Shown in pieces: positions 17,615 to 26,827 of a DNA stretch of 58,398 nucleotides; positions within the stretch are counted from its first letter, which is position 1; each line of letters begins with the position of its first letter. A program made the position numbers and the translations under genes. A model generated the notes under the pieces. That model ran no database searches, was not told the DNA's origin, and saw only the letters and a program-made list of their open reading frames with translations. This stretch comes from Actinomycetota bacterium. GTDB taxonomy: Bacteria > Actinomycetota > Actinomycetes > Actinomycetales > Microbacteriaceae. The DNA is taken from assembly GCA_009703455.1 (NCBI GenBank), contig WLGB01000002.1, forward strand, positions 1 through 58,398. The letters run 5' to 3'.

Positions 17615-18733
17615 ATGACAAATCCCAGAAAACCACTTGACCGATTCCACGCAGTCATCCCTGCCGGTGGTGTCGGAAGCAGGCTTTGGCCACTTTCTAG
17701 AGCCTCAGCTCCAAAGTTTTTGCACGATCTGACTGGCTCTGGTCAAACCCTGTTGCAAGACACCTGGGATCGGATAACCCCGATTGCCAAGCCTGGTCGA
17801 ACCATGATTGTCACAGGCCTAGCCCATGAAGAAGCCGTCAAGGCTCAGCTTCCGGATTTACCAGAGGGCAATCTGGTAATTGAGGCAAGTCCCAAAGACT
17901 CCACAGCGGCAATCGCGCTCGCCGCAGCTATCTTGGCAAGGCGCGAACCTGACGTGATCCTTGGCTCTTTCGCCGCCGACCATGTTATCCAAGACAAAAA
18001 AGCTTTCCAAAAGACAGTATCTGAAGCAGTTGAATTGGCAGCCACCGATCGAATCGTAGTAATAGGTATCGAGCCAACCGAACCCTCGATGGGTTTTGGA
18101 TATATCAAAACCGGGGAAGCACTTGGCATTTCTGGAGCGCCATCGGCTTTGAAGGTTGATAAGTTCGTCGAAAAGCCAAAGCTCGACAGAGCCAAAAAGT
18201 ATGTCGAGTCAGGCAAGTACTTATGGAACGCCGGAATGTTTATTGCCCCGGCTGCATTGCTACTTCGCCAGTTAGCCAAGTCAGAACCTGCACTCCACGC
18301 CGGAGTGCTGGAACTGGCTGCCGCTTGGGACACCGAACAAAGAGCTGCCGTTATAAAGAAGGTCTGGCCGACACTCAAGAAAGTTGCAATTGATTACTCA
18401 ATCGCAGAGCCTGCAGCTGAGGCTGGATTGGTTGCCGTGATTCCCGGCAATTTTAGCTGGCACGACGTTGGAGATTTTGCAGCAATTGCTGAGCTTCAGT
18501 CCCAGGGTAGAAAAAACAATTTGGCAGTTCTAGGCTCGGCCAGAGTGCTATCTGATTCTTCGAGCGGAATCTTGGTCAGCGACACTAAGCGCATGATTGC
18601 TGTTATCGGCCTCGAAGATGTCATTATCGTGGACACCCCTGATGCCCTACTTGTTACAAACAAGCAGAACGCCCAAAAGGTTAAAGCTTTGGTTGATTCT
18701 TTAAAGGCAACTGGTCACGACGAGATTTTGTAA
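17615..18733 (+). CDS. manC: Mannose-1-phosphate guanylyltransferase
   Basis: The enzyme forms GDP-mannose from GTP and mannose-1-phosphate for glycan synthesis. The 372 residues are the single-domain actinobacterial form without a fused isomerase. The nucleotide-binding loop is IPAGGVGSRLWPLSR (15-29), followed by PKFL; sugar-site blocks include NAGMF and FSWHDVGD. It is transcribed divergently from sdhC. manA, which supplies mannose-6-phosphate, is 33 kb away at 51849. No manB-type phosphomannomutase is clearly present, unless the mutase at 28237-29865 serves. Confidence 0.93.
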   Translation: MTNPRKPLDRFHAVIPAGGVGSRLWPLSRASAPKFLHDLTGSGQTLLQDTWDRITPIAKPGRTMIVTGLAHEEAVKAQLPDLPEGNLVIEASPKDSTAAIALAAAILARREPDVILGSFAADHVIQDKKAFQKTVSEAVELAATDRIVVIGIEPTEPSMGFGYIKTGEALGISGAPSALKVDKFVEKPKLDRAKKYVESGKYLWNAGMFIAPAALLLRQLAKSEPALHAGVLELAAAWDTEQRAAVIKKVWPTLKKVAIDYSIAEPAAEAGLVAVIPGNFSWHDVGDFAAIAELQSQGRKNNLAVLGSARVLSDSSSGILVSDTKRMIAVIGLEDVIIVDTPDALLVTNKQNAQKVKALVDSLKATGHDEIL

Positions 18734-18817
18734 ACCTGCGTTAGTTTGTATCAATTTCATCTCGAAACCCAAAATCCTGCGGTGTTGCGCCAGTTTTGCC
18801 TCTACCAGTCGGCTACC

Positions 18818-18856
18818 CTTGTCCTATACAAGCCATCCGTGACCGACACGGCTGGC
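18818..18856 (+). promoter_or_regulatory. Two adjacent inverted repeats in the promoter/leader of the nucleoside receptor gene
   Basis: CTTGT at 18818-18822 and ACAAG at 18828-18832 form a perfect 5-bp inverted repeat around a TATACA -10-like box (18825-18830). Directly after it GCCATCCGTG (18832-18841) and CACGGCTGGC (18847-18856) form arms matching at 9 of 10 positions around the loop ACCGA. They end 6 bases before the AGGAGG ribosome site. They may be an operator over the promoter and a leader hairpin stabilising the abundant message. Confidence 0.45.
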
Positions 18857-18876
18857 AATAAATAGGAGGAACCTAA

Positions 18877-19944
18877 GTGAAGCTATTTTCACGCTCAAGT
18901 GCTGCCAAGGCACTTTCACTAGCAGCTGTTTCAGCTCTAGTACTTTCTGGTTGTGCTGCCGCACCAGACACAGCACCAACCGCAGAGCCAATTGATTTTC
19001 TAGCTTGTGCAGTATCTGACGAAGGTAACTGGAATGACAAGTCCTTCAACGAGGCTGTTTACACTGGTTTGAAGCAGGCCGAAGCTGAACTAGGTGTTCA
19101 GATCAACGCACTAGAGTCCGCAACACCAGAGGACTTTGAGCCAAACCTTCAGGCAAGCGTTGACGCAGGTTGTGACATCATCATCGGTGTTGGATTTGCA
19201 CTTGGAGACGCAATCACAAAGATCTCTGCTGAAAACCCAGACCTAAACTTTGCACTAGTTGACTCGACTTCTGAGAGCACTAACGTAAAGCCATTGCTAT
19301 TCGAAACTGCTGAAGCAGGTTTCCTAGCTGGCTACGCTTCAGCTGACTACTCAACTTCCAAGACCATCGGTACCTACGGTGGACTTCCTTTCCCTTCCGT
19401 GACTGACTTTATGACCGGTTACTACTACGGTGCAATGCAGTGGGGTATGGACAACGACACTGAGGTGACCGTACTTGGTTGGGACCCAATGAACCCAGAC
19501 GCAGGTAGCATGATGGGCGGATTCGCACCAAACAGCCCAGAGTCTCTAGCACTTGCCAAGACTCAGATTCAGGGTGGCGCGGACGTAATCCTTCCAGTTG
19601 GAGGAAACCAGTTCACTGCCGTTCAGTCTGCAATCGATGAGCTAAACCCAGATGCAGTAATGCTCGGTGTTGACGTAGACATCGCCGCTGGTAACCCAGA
19701 TCTAGCCAAGTACATCTTGACTTCGATTGAGAAGAGAATGGCAATTGCGACATTTGATGTAATCAAGGGACTAGTTGACGGAGCTGCATTCGATGCAACC
19801 CCTTACCTTGGAACTCTTGCGAACAAGGGTGTTGGAATCACCGCGTTCACTGACTTTGCCTCAAAGGTAAGCTCCGGACTAGCTGACAAGCTAGTTGAGC
19901 TTGAGGCTGGAATCATTGACGGCACCTACAAGCCAAAGGGCTAA
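18877..19944 (+). CDS. BmpA/Med-family nucleoside-binding lipoprotein of an ABC importer
   Basis: The 355-residue receptor has a lipoprotein signal (MKLFSRSS... LVLSGC, cleavage before Cys26) and then a type-1 periplasmic-binding fold with SDEGNWNDKSFNEA, the Bmp family opening. It captures nucleosides for the ATPase and permeases that follow. The start is GTG at 18877 with AGGAGG 8 bases upstream. Codon use is extreme: of 31 leucines by my count 16 are CTA, 11 CTT and none CTG, and proline is nearly all CCA, which implies very high expression. A strong terminator follows, so the receptor is made in excess over the transporter body. Confidence 0.93.
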   Translation: MKLFSRSSAAKALSLAAVSALVLSGCAAAPDTAPTAEPIDFLACAVSDEGNWNDKSFNEAVYTGLKQAEAELGVQINALESATPEDFEPNLQASVDAGCDIIIGVGFALGDAITKISAENPDLNFALVDSTSESTNVKPLLFETAEAGFLAGYASADYSTSKTIGTYGGLPFPSVTDFMTGYYYGAMQWGMDNDTEVTVLGWDPMNPDAGSMMGGFAPNSPESLALAKTQIQGGADVILPVGGNQFTAVQSAIDELNPDAVMLGVDVDIAAGNPDLAKYILTSIEKRMAIATFDVIKGLVDGAAFDATPYLGTLANKGVGITAFTDFASKVSSGLADKLVELEAGIIDGTYKPKG

Positions 19945-19957
19945 TAGCTAAAAAACT

Positions 19958-20004
19958 ATTGAAGACCGGATGTCCCGATTGGGGCATTCGGTCTTCAATT
20001 TTTT
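19958..20004 (+). terminator. Intrinsic terminator after the nucleoside receptor gene
   Basis: A 19-bp stem (19958-19976 with 19981-19999, only two G-U pairs, loop GATT) is followed by five more T at 20000-20004. It lies 14 bases after the stop and 51 bases before the ATPase gene. Partial read-through would give much more receptor than ATPase/permease message. Confidence 0.93.
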
Positions 20005-20054
20005 ATGTGAGAGAATATTGCGAGGTCAAAACACATTGCACATAGGAGTGCGGA

Positions 20055-21560
20055 ATGAAACTAGAGCTAAAGGGTATAACTAAGAAATTTGGTGCCCTGG
20101 TAGCTAACGACTCAATTGATCTAGTTGTTGAGTCTGGAGAAATACACAGCCTGCTTGGAGAAAACGGTGCCGGCAAGTCGACTCTTATGAACGTGCTTTA
20201 TGGACTGTACAAAGCAGATCAAGGGCAGATACTCCTAGACGACAAGCCAGTAGATTTTTCCGGCCCAGGCGACGCGATGGCTGCAGGAATCGGCATGGTC
20301 CACCAACACTTCATGTTGATTCCAGTTTTTACCGTTGCAGAAAATGTTGCTTTGGGTCACGAACCTACTAACAAGCTCGGAGTTCTAGACCTTGAGGCGG
20401 CAAGAGCCTTGGTTCGCAAAATCTCTGATCGATTTGGATTTGATGTAGACCCGGATGCACTGGTTGAAGATTTGCCCGTCGGAGTTCAGCAGCGAGTAGA
20501 GATCATCAAATCACTGGCTCGAGATGCCAAGGTTTTAGTACTTGATGAACCCACCGCAGTATTGACTCCTCAGGAAACTGACGAGCTAATGGAAATTATG
20601 CGAGGCCTTGCCAAATCAGGGACCTCCATTGTTTTTATTACGCATAAGCTCCGCGAAGTAAAGGCCGTGGCGGACAAGATAACCGTTATTCGCCAGGGTC
20701 GCGTTGTCGGTCAAGCCAAGCCAAGTGCTGAAACAAAAGAGCTTGCAAGCATGATGGTTGGACGAGACGTTGGGCTCACGGTTGAGAAGAAATTAGCCGA
20801 TCCTGGCAAGGTAGTTCTGAAGGTGGATAACTTATCCGTTTTGGACGACCGTGACCAGCGGGCTGTTAACAACGTAAGTTTTGATGTTCGAGCAGGCGAG
20901 ATACTTGCAATCGCAGGGGTCCAAGGAAATGGTCAAACTGAGTTGGCCGAAGCGATCCTGGGCCTTAGAGCTTTGCACTCCGACACCGGAGATATTTCAA
21001 TTTCTGGAACCAGCGTTCGAGGCAAATCGGTTAGAACGATTCTTGAAAAAGGTGTCGGCTACGTTCCCGAAGATCGCCAAAAAAACGGACTAATTTCTGA
21101 GTTTTCCATTGCCGAAAACCTAATGCTCAACGGCTCCTTCACAAAGCCTTTCTCTAACGGTTTGGGCATTGCCTTTGCGACCCGGAACCGACTGGCCGAA
21201 GAAAGAGTAAAAGAATTCGATGTTAGAGCAACCTCGGCTCAAACCCCAGCTGGAAAGCTCTCGGGAGGAAACCAACAAAAGGTGGTGTTGGCAAGAGAAC
21301 TCTCACGGGAAGTGGAGTTGCTGGTTGTTTCTCAACCGACCCGTGGAGTTGACGTAGGTTCTGTTGAATTCATTCACAAGCGTCTGGTGGATGAGCGAAA
21401 CAGTGGAAAAGCTGTGCTTTTGATCTCAACAGAACTCGATGAGGTTTTGGCGCTGGCAGATCGAATTGCCGTTATGTACCGAGGTCAAATTGTCGGGATT
21501 GTGGACGCAAAAACCGACAGAGCCAAGCTGGGCCAAATGATGGCGGGAGTAACAGTATGA
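20055..21560 (+). CDS. Nucleoside ABC importer ATPase with two ATP-binding domains
   Basis: The 501-residue protein is the RbsA/NupA type. Domain 1 has Walker A GENGAGKST (about 35-43), signature PVGVQQRVEI and Walker B VLVLDEPTAVL. Domain 2 (from about 250) has the degenerate loop GVQGNGQTEL usual for this family, a normal LSGGNQQKVVLAREL signature and the QPTRGVD block. It sits at the head of the transporter body, with AGGAG 9 bases before the ATG, and overlaps the first permease by 4 bases. Confidence 0.94.
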   Translation: MKLELKGITKKFGALVANDSIDLVVESGEIHSLLGENGAGKSTLMNVLYGLYKADQGQILLDDKPVDFSGPGDAMAAGIGMVHQHFMLIPVFTVAENVALGHEPTNKLGVLDLEAARALVRKISDRFGFDVDPDALVEDLPVGVQQRVEIIKSLARDAKVLVLDEPTAVLTPQETDELMEIMRGLAKSGTSIVFITHKLREVKAVADKITVIRQGRVVGQAKPSAETKELASMMVGRDVGLTVEKKLADPGKVVLKVDNLSVLDDRDQRAVNNVSFDVRAGEILAIAGVQGNGQTELAEAILGLRALHSDTGDISISGTSVRGKSVRTILEKGVGYVPEDRQKNGLISEFSIAENLMLNGSFTKPFSNGLGIAFATRNRLAEERVKEFDVRATSAQTPAGKLSGGNQQKVVLARELSREVELLVVSQPTRGVDVGSVEFIHKRLVDERNSGKAVLLISTELDEVLALADRIAVMYRGQIVGIVDAKTDRAKLGQMMAGVTV

Positions 21561-22789
21561 GTGGGACAGTAAAGAAGGACCCGATTGATTGGAATGCAGC
21601 TCTAAAGGAGATGCTTTCCGGTGGGATTACCCGAACGATACTCTCCGTAATTTTAGGATTTGCTGTCGGCGCATTTTTCATGATTGTTTCCAATAAAGAG
21701 TTCCTTCAGAGCATTGGCTTTTTCTTCGCTGATCCACTTGCCAGTTTGCGAGCTGCAAGTGACGTTGTAGGTGCCGGATACGGCGCGTTAATTAAGGGCT
21801 CGGTCTATAACTCGGCCGCTGCGTCTTTAGAGGGATCCATTAGACCGTTAACTGAGACTTTGAGGCTAGCTGGTCCGCTAATTGCGGCCGGGCTTGGGAT
21901 TGGACTTGGTTTTAGAGTTGGGCTGTTTAATATCGGTGGAACCGGTCAGCTAGTTTCTGGTTTGATTTGGGCAACCTTCGTTGCTACTCGTCTAGAGCTG
22001 CCGCCCGTGATTCACTTCGTTGTTGCAATCATCGCTGCGATAGTGGGGTCAACACTTGTCGGTGCTTTCGTAGGTTTCTTAAAAGCTAGAACCGGAGCCA
22101 ATGAAGTTATCACCACAATCATGCTCAACTACATCATTGTTAGCTTCTTTAACTTTTTACTATTGGACAATAACTTACTGCAAGGTGCTACGGCTGGTGG
22201 CCATACCAAATCTGATCCTGCTTTCGATACCGCAAGACTTCCAGGATTGCTAGGGGATAGCTTTGCGCTCAACTTAGGATTTGCCCTGTCTTTGATAGCG
22301 GTAGTCATTTACTGGTGGCTCATGGAGCGATCAACAATTGGGTTTAGGTTGCGGGCAGTTGGATTCAATGCATCTGCTGCAAAGACTGCTGGAATCAACG
22401 TTGAGGGAACTTACGTACTTGCACTGGGTTTGTCAGCGGCCTTTGTTGGGATAGCTGCCGCCAATCAAGCCCTTTCTTCTACCGGTGGAGTAACCCCAAC
22501 CACTCACGCGGGTATTGGCTTTGATGCCATAACTGTTGCACTTCTTGGAGGATCCTCAGCTTCTGGTGTGCTACTTGCTGGGTTATTGTTCGGTGCTTTT
22601 AAGGCAGGTTCATCAGCCATCCAGATCGAAGGAATTTCGCCCGACGTTCTTGGAATTGTCCAAGGCGCAATTGTTTTGTTTATAGCGGCACCGCCTTTGA
22701 TTCGGGCAATTTTCCGTCTTCCACCACCTCAAACGACCAGCATGCTTAGTGCTCTGAGGTCTAAGTTATTTGGCCGAGGAGGGAAATAA
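21557..22789 (+). CDS. Nucleoside ABC importer permease 1
   Basis: A 410-residue BPD_transp_2-type permease with about eight to ten hydrophobic helices. The family segment GLGFRVGLFNIGGTGQ (about 118-133) and the later ALLGGSSASGVLLAG match the YufP/NupB class. It pairs with the next gene to form the heterodimeric channel. Its start ATGA overlaps the ATPase stop. Confidence 0.92.
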   Translation: MSGTVKKDPIDWNAALKEMLSGGITRTILSVILGFAVGAFFMIVSNKEFLQSIGFFFADPLASLRAASDVVGAGYGALIKGSVYNSAAASLEGSIRPLTETLRLAGPLIAAGLGIGLGFRVGLFNIGGTGQLVSGLIWATFVATRLELPPVIHFVVAIIAAIVGSTLVGAFVGFLKARTGANEVITTIMLNYIIVSFFNFLLLDNNLLQGATAGGHTKSDPAFDTARLPGLLGDSFALNLGFALSLIAVVIYWWLMERSTIGFRLRAVGFNASAAKTAGINVEGTYVLALGLSAAFVGIAAANQALSSTGGVTPTTHAGIGFDAITVALLGGSSASGVLLAGLLFGAFKAGSSAIQIEGISPDVLGIVQGAIVLFIAAPPLIRAIFRLPPPQTTSMLSALRSKLFGRGGK

Positions 22790-24042
22790 TGAGCACTGAA
22801 ACCAAAAAAGAAGTTCGAGAGTCTCGTAAGACTCCCGTTGTTATGGGTTCGCTGGCTACCGTTATTTTGTTTTTCTTTGGGATTCTTGGCAAACCAGCGA
22901 CTGTGTCCTTCGAACTTACCGGAGTAAGAGAACTTGTCCAGCTTCCCAACCTTGATGTCCCATCTAATCTCCTTGGCACTTCCGCTGGGGTTTTACTTCT
23001 AGCCATAACAGGATTTGTGGCTTGGCAAGTTCGTAAAAACATACGCCCATCTATTTGGTTCTCTTTGGTTTTTGGTGCCATCGCGCTTGTAGCTCTTTTG
23101 GGATGGCTTGCAGCTGGTGCGGTTGTTCCGGTCGCCTTTATTTTGGGATCCGCCTTGGTCTTGGCAGTTCCAATCATCCTTGGCGCCATGGCGGGAGTCA
23201 TGAGTGAGCGAGTCGGCGTTGTAAACATTGCAATTGAAGGCCAACTACTAACCGGTGCCTTCGTGGCCTCTGTCGTGAGTACCCTAACCGGAAATCAGAT
23301 TATCGGCATCCTTTCAGCGATGATTACCGCTGCACTTTTCTCAGCAGTGCTGGCGGTATTTGCAGTGCGATTTATGGCTCAGCAAATAATCGTCGGTGTA
23401 GTGCTAAACGTGCTGGCTATTGGAATAACAAATTTTCTTTACCAACAGTGGGTCACCGAAGATGAGTCCGCAACAAATAGCCCGGGCACTCTTCCGATCA
23501 TTCATGTACCTTTTCTTAGCGACATCCCAATAGTCGGACCGGTGTTGTTTCAGAACCGAATAACAGTGTTCCTTGCTATCGGGATAGTGGTAGTTCTTTG
23601 GTTTGTGCTGTTTAAGACCAAGTTGGGTCTTCGAGCCAGAGCCGTGGGCGAGAACCCACTAGCTGCTGACACTGTTGGTATCAATGTCTCACGGACACGG
23701 TTTTGGTGGGTCACTGTGGGCGGGCTTCTTGCCGGTCTCGGGGGCGCTGCCTTAACGATTGGAAGCTCGGGATCATTCGGACGCGAAATGTCCGGCGGAT
23801 TGGGATTTATCGCTTTGGCTGTTGTTATCTTGGGACGTTGGCACCCAGGATATGCCACTGCGGCAGCGCTACTATTTGGCTTCTCTATTATTTTGCGCAT
23901 CTGGGCTAATCAGGTAAGTCCTGGAATTCCAACTAGCTTTATCACCATGGTTCCTTACATTGTGACAATTATTGCCGTTGTTGGTTTCGTCGGTCGATCC
24001 AGGCCTCCTGCTGCCGATGGCATTCCATATGTGAAGGGCTAA
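22789..24042 (+). CDS. Nucleoside ABC importer permease 2
   Basis: The 417-residue permease is the YufQ/NupC type. The family motif VGVVNIAIEGQLLTGAF is present, and an extended N-terminal region with three additional hydrophobic segments precedes it. The C-terminal half carries GLGGAALTIGSSGSF and ALAVVILGRWHP. The start overlaps the stop of permease 1 by one base (TAATG). Confidence 0.92.
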   Translation: MSTETKKEVRESRKTPVVMGSLATVILFFFGILGKPATVSFELTGVRELVQLPNLDVPSNLLGTSAGVLLLAITGFVAWQVRKNIRPSIWFSLVFGAIALVALLGWLAAGAVVPVAFILGSALVLAVPIILGAMAGVMSERVGVVNIAIEGQLLTGAFVASVVSTLTGNQIIGILSAMITAALFSAVLAVFAVRFMAQQIIVGVVLNVLAIGITNFLYQQWVTEDESATNSPGTLPIIHVPFLSDIPIVGPVLFQNRITVFLAIGIVVVLWFVLFKTKLGLRARAVGENPLAADTVGINVSRTRFWWVTVGGLLAGLGGAALTIGSSGSFGREMSGGLGFIALAVVILGRWHPGYATAAALLFGFSIILRIWANQVSPGIPTSFITMVPYIVTIIAVVGFVGRSRPPAADGIPYVKG

Positions 24043-24044
24043 TC

Positions 24045-24440
24045 ATGCAAATTGACTGGGAAGTTCTAAAAACTGAAGCCATTAAAGCCATGCAAAACGC
24101 TTATGTCCCATATTCCAAGTTCCCGGTAGGGGTTGCGGCTCTTACTGAGGACGGAAGAGTCGTGTCCGGCTGCAACATCGAAAACGCATCCTATGGAGTG
24201 ACATTGTGCGCAGAATGTTCAATGGTGAGCGATTTGTTTAGAACCGGAGGCGGAAGACTAGTGGCTTTCTATTGCGTGGATAAGCACAACAATATATTGA
24301 TGCCCTGTGGACGTTGTCGCCAACTTCTCTACGAACACTCTGCTCCTGGCATGCTTCTTGAAACAGTTTCTGGAATCAAGACCATCGACGAGGTAATTCC
24401 AGATGCGTTCGGCCCAAGAGATTTGGAAGCTAGAGCTTGA
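24045..24440 (+). CDS. cdd: Cytidine deaminase
   Basis: The enzyme converts (deoxy)cytidine to (deoxy)uridine. The 131-residue homotetrameric form has the zinc motif C-A-E in TLCAECSM and the pair PCGRCRQLL, plus NIENASYG for substrate. It begins 2 bases after the permease stop, so imported cytidine is deaminated by an enzyme made from the same message. Confidence 0.95.
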   Translation: MQIDWEVLKTEAIKAMQNAYVPYSKFPVGVAALTEDGRVVSGCNIENASYGVTLCAECSMVSDLFRTGGGRLVAFYCVDKHNNILMPCGRCRQLLYEHSAPGMLLETVSGIKTIDEVIPDAFGPRDLEARA

Positions 24441-25720
24441 GCGCTTTTGACGCAGTCGACCTGATTATTGCCAAGCGAAGTGCGGAAGAACTCTCCACCG
24501 AAGCCATCGATTGGCTAATTCAGAACTACACCTCGGGCCTCGTTGCCGATGAGCAGATGTCTGCCATGGCGATGGCAATCTTGCTCAATGGTATGAACAG
24601 CAGGGAAATTAAAGACCTGACGATGGCCATGATTGCATCGGGTGAGCGGTTGAACTTTGACTCCCTTGGTGTTGCAACAACCGATAAACACTCAACTGGT
24701 GGAGTCGGGGACAAAATCACGCTTCCCCTTGCACCGCTGGTCGCGGTATTTGGAGTTGCGGTTCCTCAGTTATCAGGTCGAGGTTTGGGGCACACCGGAG
24801 GAACTTTAGACAAGCTGGAGTCAATTCCTGGTTGGCGTGCAAATCTATCAAATGATGAAATGACCAAACAGCTTCAAGAAGTTGGTGCAGTAATTTGTGC
24901 AGCGGGCTCGGGACTGGCACCAGCTGATAAAAAACTTTATGCACTTCGCGATGTCACCGGAACCGTCGAGGCTATTCCTTTGATTGCAAGTTCCATCATG
25001 AGCAAAAAAATAGCCGAGGGCACTGGCTCTCTAGTTCTTGATGTAAAGGTGGGATCGGGCGCCTTCATGAAGGAACTGTCCAAAGCTCGTGAGCTTGCAG
25101 AAGTATTGGTCCAGCTTGGTAAAGATGCGGGGGTAAAGACCTCAGCACTGCTGACTGATATGTCAACACCGCTGGGACTAAAAATTGGAAATGCTCTCGA
25201 AGTTGAGGAGTCGGTGGAGGTCCTAGCTGGCGGCGGGCCGGCAGACGTGATTGAAATCACAGTGGCGCTTGCAACTGAAATGCTAAGACTTGCGGGCAGG
25301 GTAGATGTCGATGTCGCGGCTGCTCTCAAAAACGGCCAAGCGATGGATAAGTGGCGCGCCATGATCAGCGCTCAAGGTGGGGACCCTGATGCCAAGCTTC
25401 CAGTTGCCAAAGAGTCCCAGACCGTGACTGCTAAGTCAGATGGGGTCATAACCAAACTTGACGCACTGGCAGTAGGACTGGCCTCCTGGAGATTGGGGGC
25501 TGGAAGAGCCAGAAAAGAAGATCCGATTCAGTTTGGTGCGGGAGTTACATTGCACGCTCAACTGGGAGACACCGTGAAAGCTGGCGACCCTTTATGTACC
25601 TTGTATACCGACGAGCCGGCTCGCTTTCAGCGCGCATCCGAGACTATCGAGAATGCTTATAGCATTGAGGCTCAGGCAGTGGTTGCTAGAAAACTGATTC
25701 TTGACCGAATCGGTGGCTAA
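24437..25720 (+). CDS. deoA: Thymidine/pyrimidine-nucleoside phosphorylase
   Basis: The enzyme splits thymidine or (deoxy)uridine with phosphate into base and (deoxy)ribose-1-phosphate. The 427 residues contain the family signature SGRGLGHTGGTLDKLE and the phosphate-binding KHSTGGVGDK block; the C-terminal all-beta domain runs from about 340. The start is TTG at 24437, overlapping the cdd stop by 4 bases (TTGA). It acts directly after cytidine deaminase in the same pathway. Confidence 0.95.
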   Translation: MSAFDAVDLIIAKRSAEELSTEAIDWLIQNYTSGLVADEQMSAMAMAILLNGMNSREIKDLTMAMIASGERLNFDSLGVATTDKHSTGGVGDKITLPLAPLVAVFGVAVPQLSGRGLGHTGGTLDKLESIPGWRANLSNDEMTKQLQEVGAVICAAGSGLAPADKKLYALRDVTGTVEAIPLIASSIMSKKIAEGTGSLVLDVKVGSGAFMKELSKARELAEVLVQLGKDAGVKTSALLTDMSTPLGLKIGNALEVEESVEVLAGGGPADVIEITVALATEMLRLAGRVDVDVAAALKNGQAMDKWRAMISAQGGDPDAKLPVAKESQTVTAKSDGVITKLDALAVGLASWRLGAGRARKEDPIQFGAGVTLHAQLGDTVKAGDPLCTLYTDEPARFQRASETIENAYSIEAQAVVARKLILDRIGG

Positions 25721-25741
25721 TTCTTTATAGAGGAAAAACAA

Positions 25742-26827
25742 ATGAACTCAAACATCAAAGCACTGCCCAAAATTTCTTTGCACGATCATCTAGATGGTGG
25801 TCTTAGGCCACAAACCATCATTGAGCTTGCCGATGCCGTTGGACACAAGCTTCCTCACACCGATTCAAGTGAGCTGGGGGACTGGTTCTTCAAGGCAGCA
25901 GATTCGGGATCCTTAGAGCGCTACTTGGAAACTTTTGATCACACTACTGCCGTGATGCAGACCAAAGAAGGCTTGTCTAGGGTTGCTAAAGAGTTCGTGC
26001 TAGATCTCCACGACGATGGAGTTATCTACGGGGAAATCCGATGGGCTCCTGAGCAGCACTTGCGATCAGGTCTAAGCCTTGACGAAACAGTCGAAGCCGT
26101 CCAGGACGGCCTCGAGCAAGGAATGGCAGACGTTGAATCCAAAGGTGGATTCATTCGAACCGGCCAGCTAGTGACTGCAATGCGTCACGCCGACCGTGGG
26201 TTAGAAATTGCCGAGCTAGCGGTTAGACACCGCGAGAATGGCGTTCTTGGTTTTGATATCGCAGGTGCCGAGAAAGGCTTTTTGCCAGTTAGACACAAGA
26301 TCGCTTTTGAATACCTAGCTGAGCAGCTTTTCCCAGTCACGGTCCATGCCGGCGAAGGCGATGGAATTGAAAGCATTAAGGATGCAATTGTTTCAGGTCG
26401 AGCACTTAGGTTAGGCCATGGTGTTCGCATCATTGAAGACGTGATGTTCTCTCGCACTGAGGGGGACACCGACTTGGTGGTCCTCGGCGAGGTAGCTGAA
26501 TGGGTTCACGACCGTCAGATTGCTCTGGAATTGTCACCATCTTCAAACTTGCAAACCGGCGCAATCTCGATGCTGGGCGACCAGCTATCGGATCACCCCT
26601 TTGACATTCTTTATGGTCTGGGATTCAAAGTTACAGTCAACACTGACAACCGCCTGATGTCGCGCACTTCACTCACCCGCGAGATTGAGCTTTTGATTTC
26701 CACCTTTGGCTATACGCTTGCCGACATCGAGCAGTTCCAGCTAAACGCTGCCGAGGCCAGCTTCCAGGCACTGGATGATCGAGAAGAACTAATCGACATG
26801 ATCAGCGACGGCTTCGCTAGCGCTTAA
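25742..26827 (+). CDS. add: Adenosine deaminase
   Basis: This zinc enzyme converts (deoxy)adenosine to (deoxy)inosine, the substrate of the purine nucleoside phosphorylase encoded at 29862-30683. The 361 residues show HDHLDGG (14-20), HAGEGD, LGHGVRI, LSPSSNLQTGA and TDNRLMS, covering the zinc ligands and catalytic residues; the last motif usually reads TDNP. A GAGGAAAA site precedes the ATG. Confidence 0.95.
   Translation: MNSNIKALPKISLHDHLDGGLRPQTIIELADAVGHKLPHTDSSELGDWFFKAADSGSLERYLETFDHTTAVMQTKEGLSRVAKEFVLDLHDDGVIYGEIRWAPEQHLRSGLSLDETVEAVQDGLEQGMADVESKGGFIRTGQLVTAMRHADRGLEIAELAVRHRENGVLGFDIAGAEKGFLPVRHKIAFEYLAEQLFPVTVHAGEGDGIESIKDAIVSGRALRLGHGVRIIEDVMFSRTEGDTDLVVLGEVAEWVHDRQIALELSPSSNLQTGAISMLGDQLSDHPFDILYGLGFKVTVNTDNRLMSRTSLTREIELLISTFGYTLADIEQFQLNAAEASFQALDDREELIDMISDGFASA

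Noticed and set aside
17845-18378. 177-codon open frame opposite manC
   Set aside because: Ser/Ala-rich shadow of a well-conserved gene with no start signals.
18832-18856. Riboswitch upstream of the nucleoside receptor
   Set aside because: Only a simple hairpin is visible; no purine, preQ1 or other aptamer consensus could be recognised.
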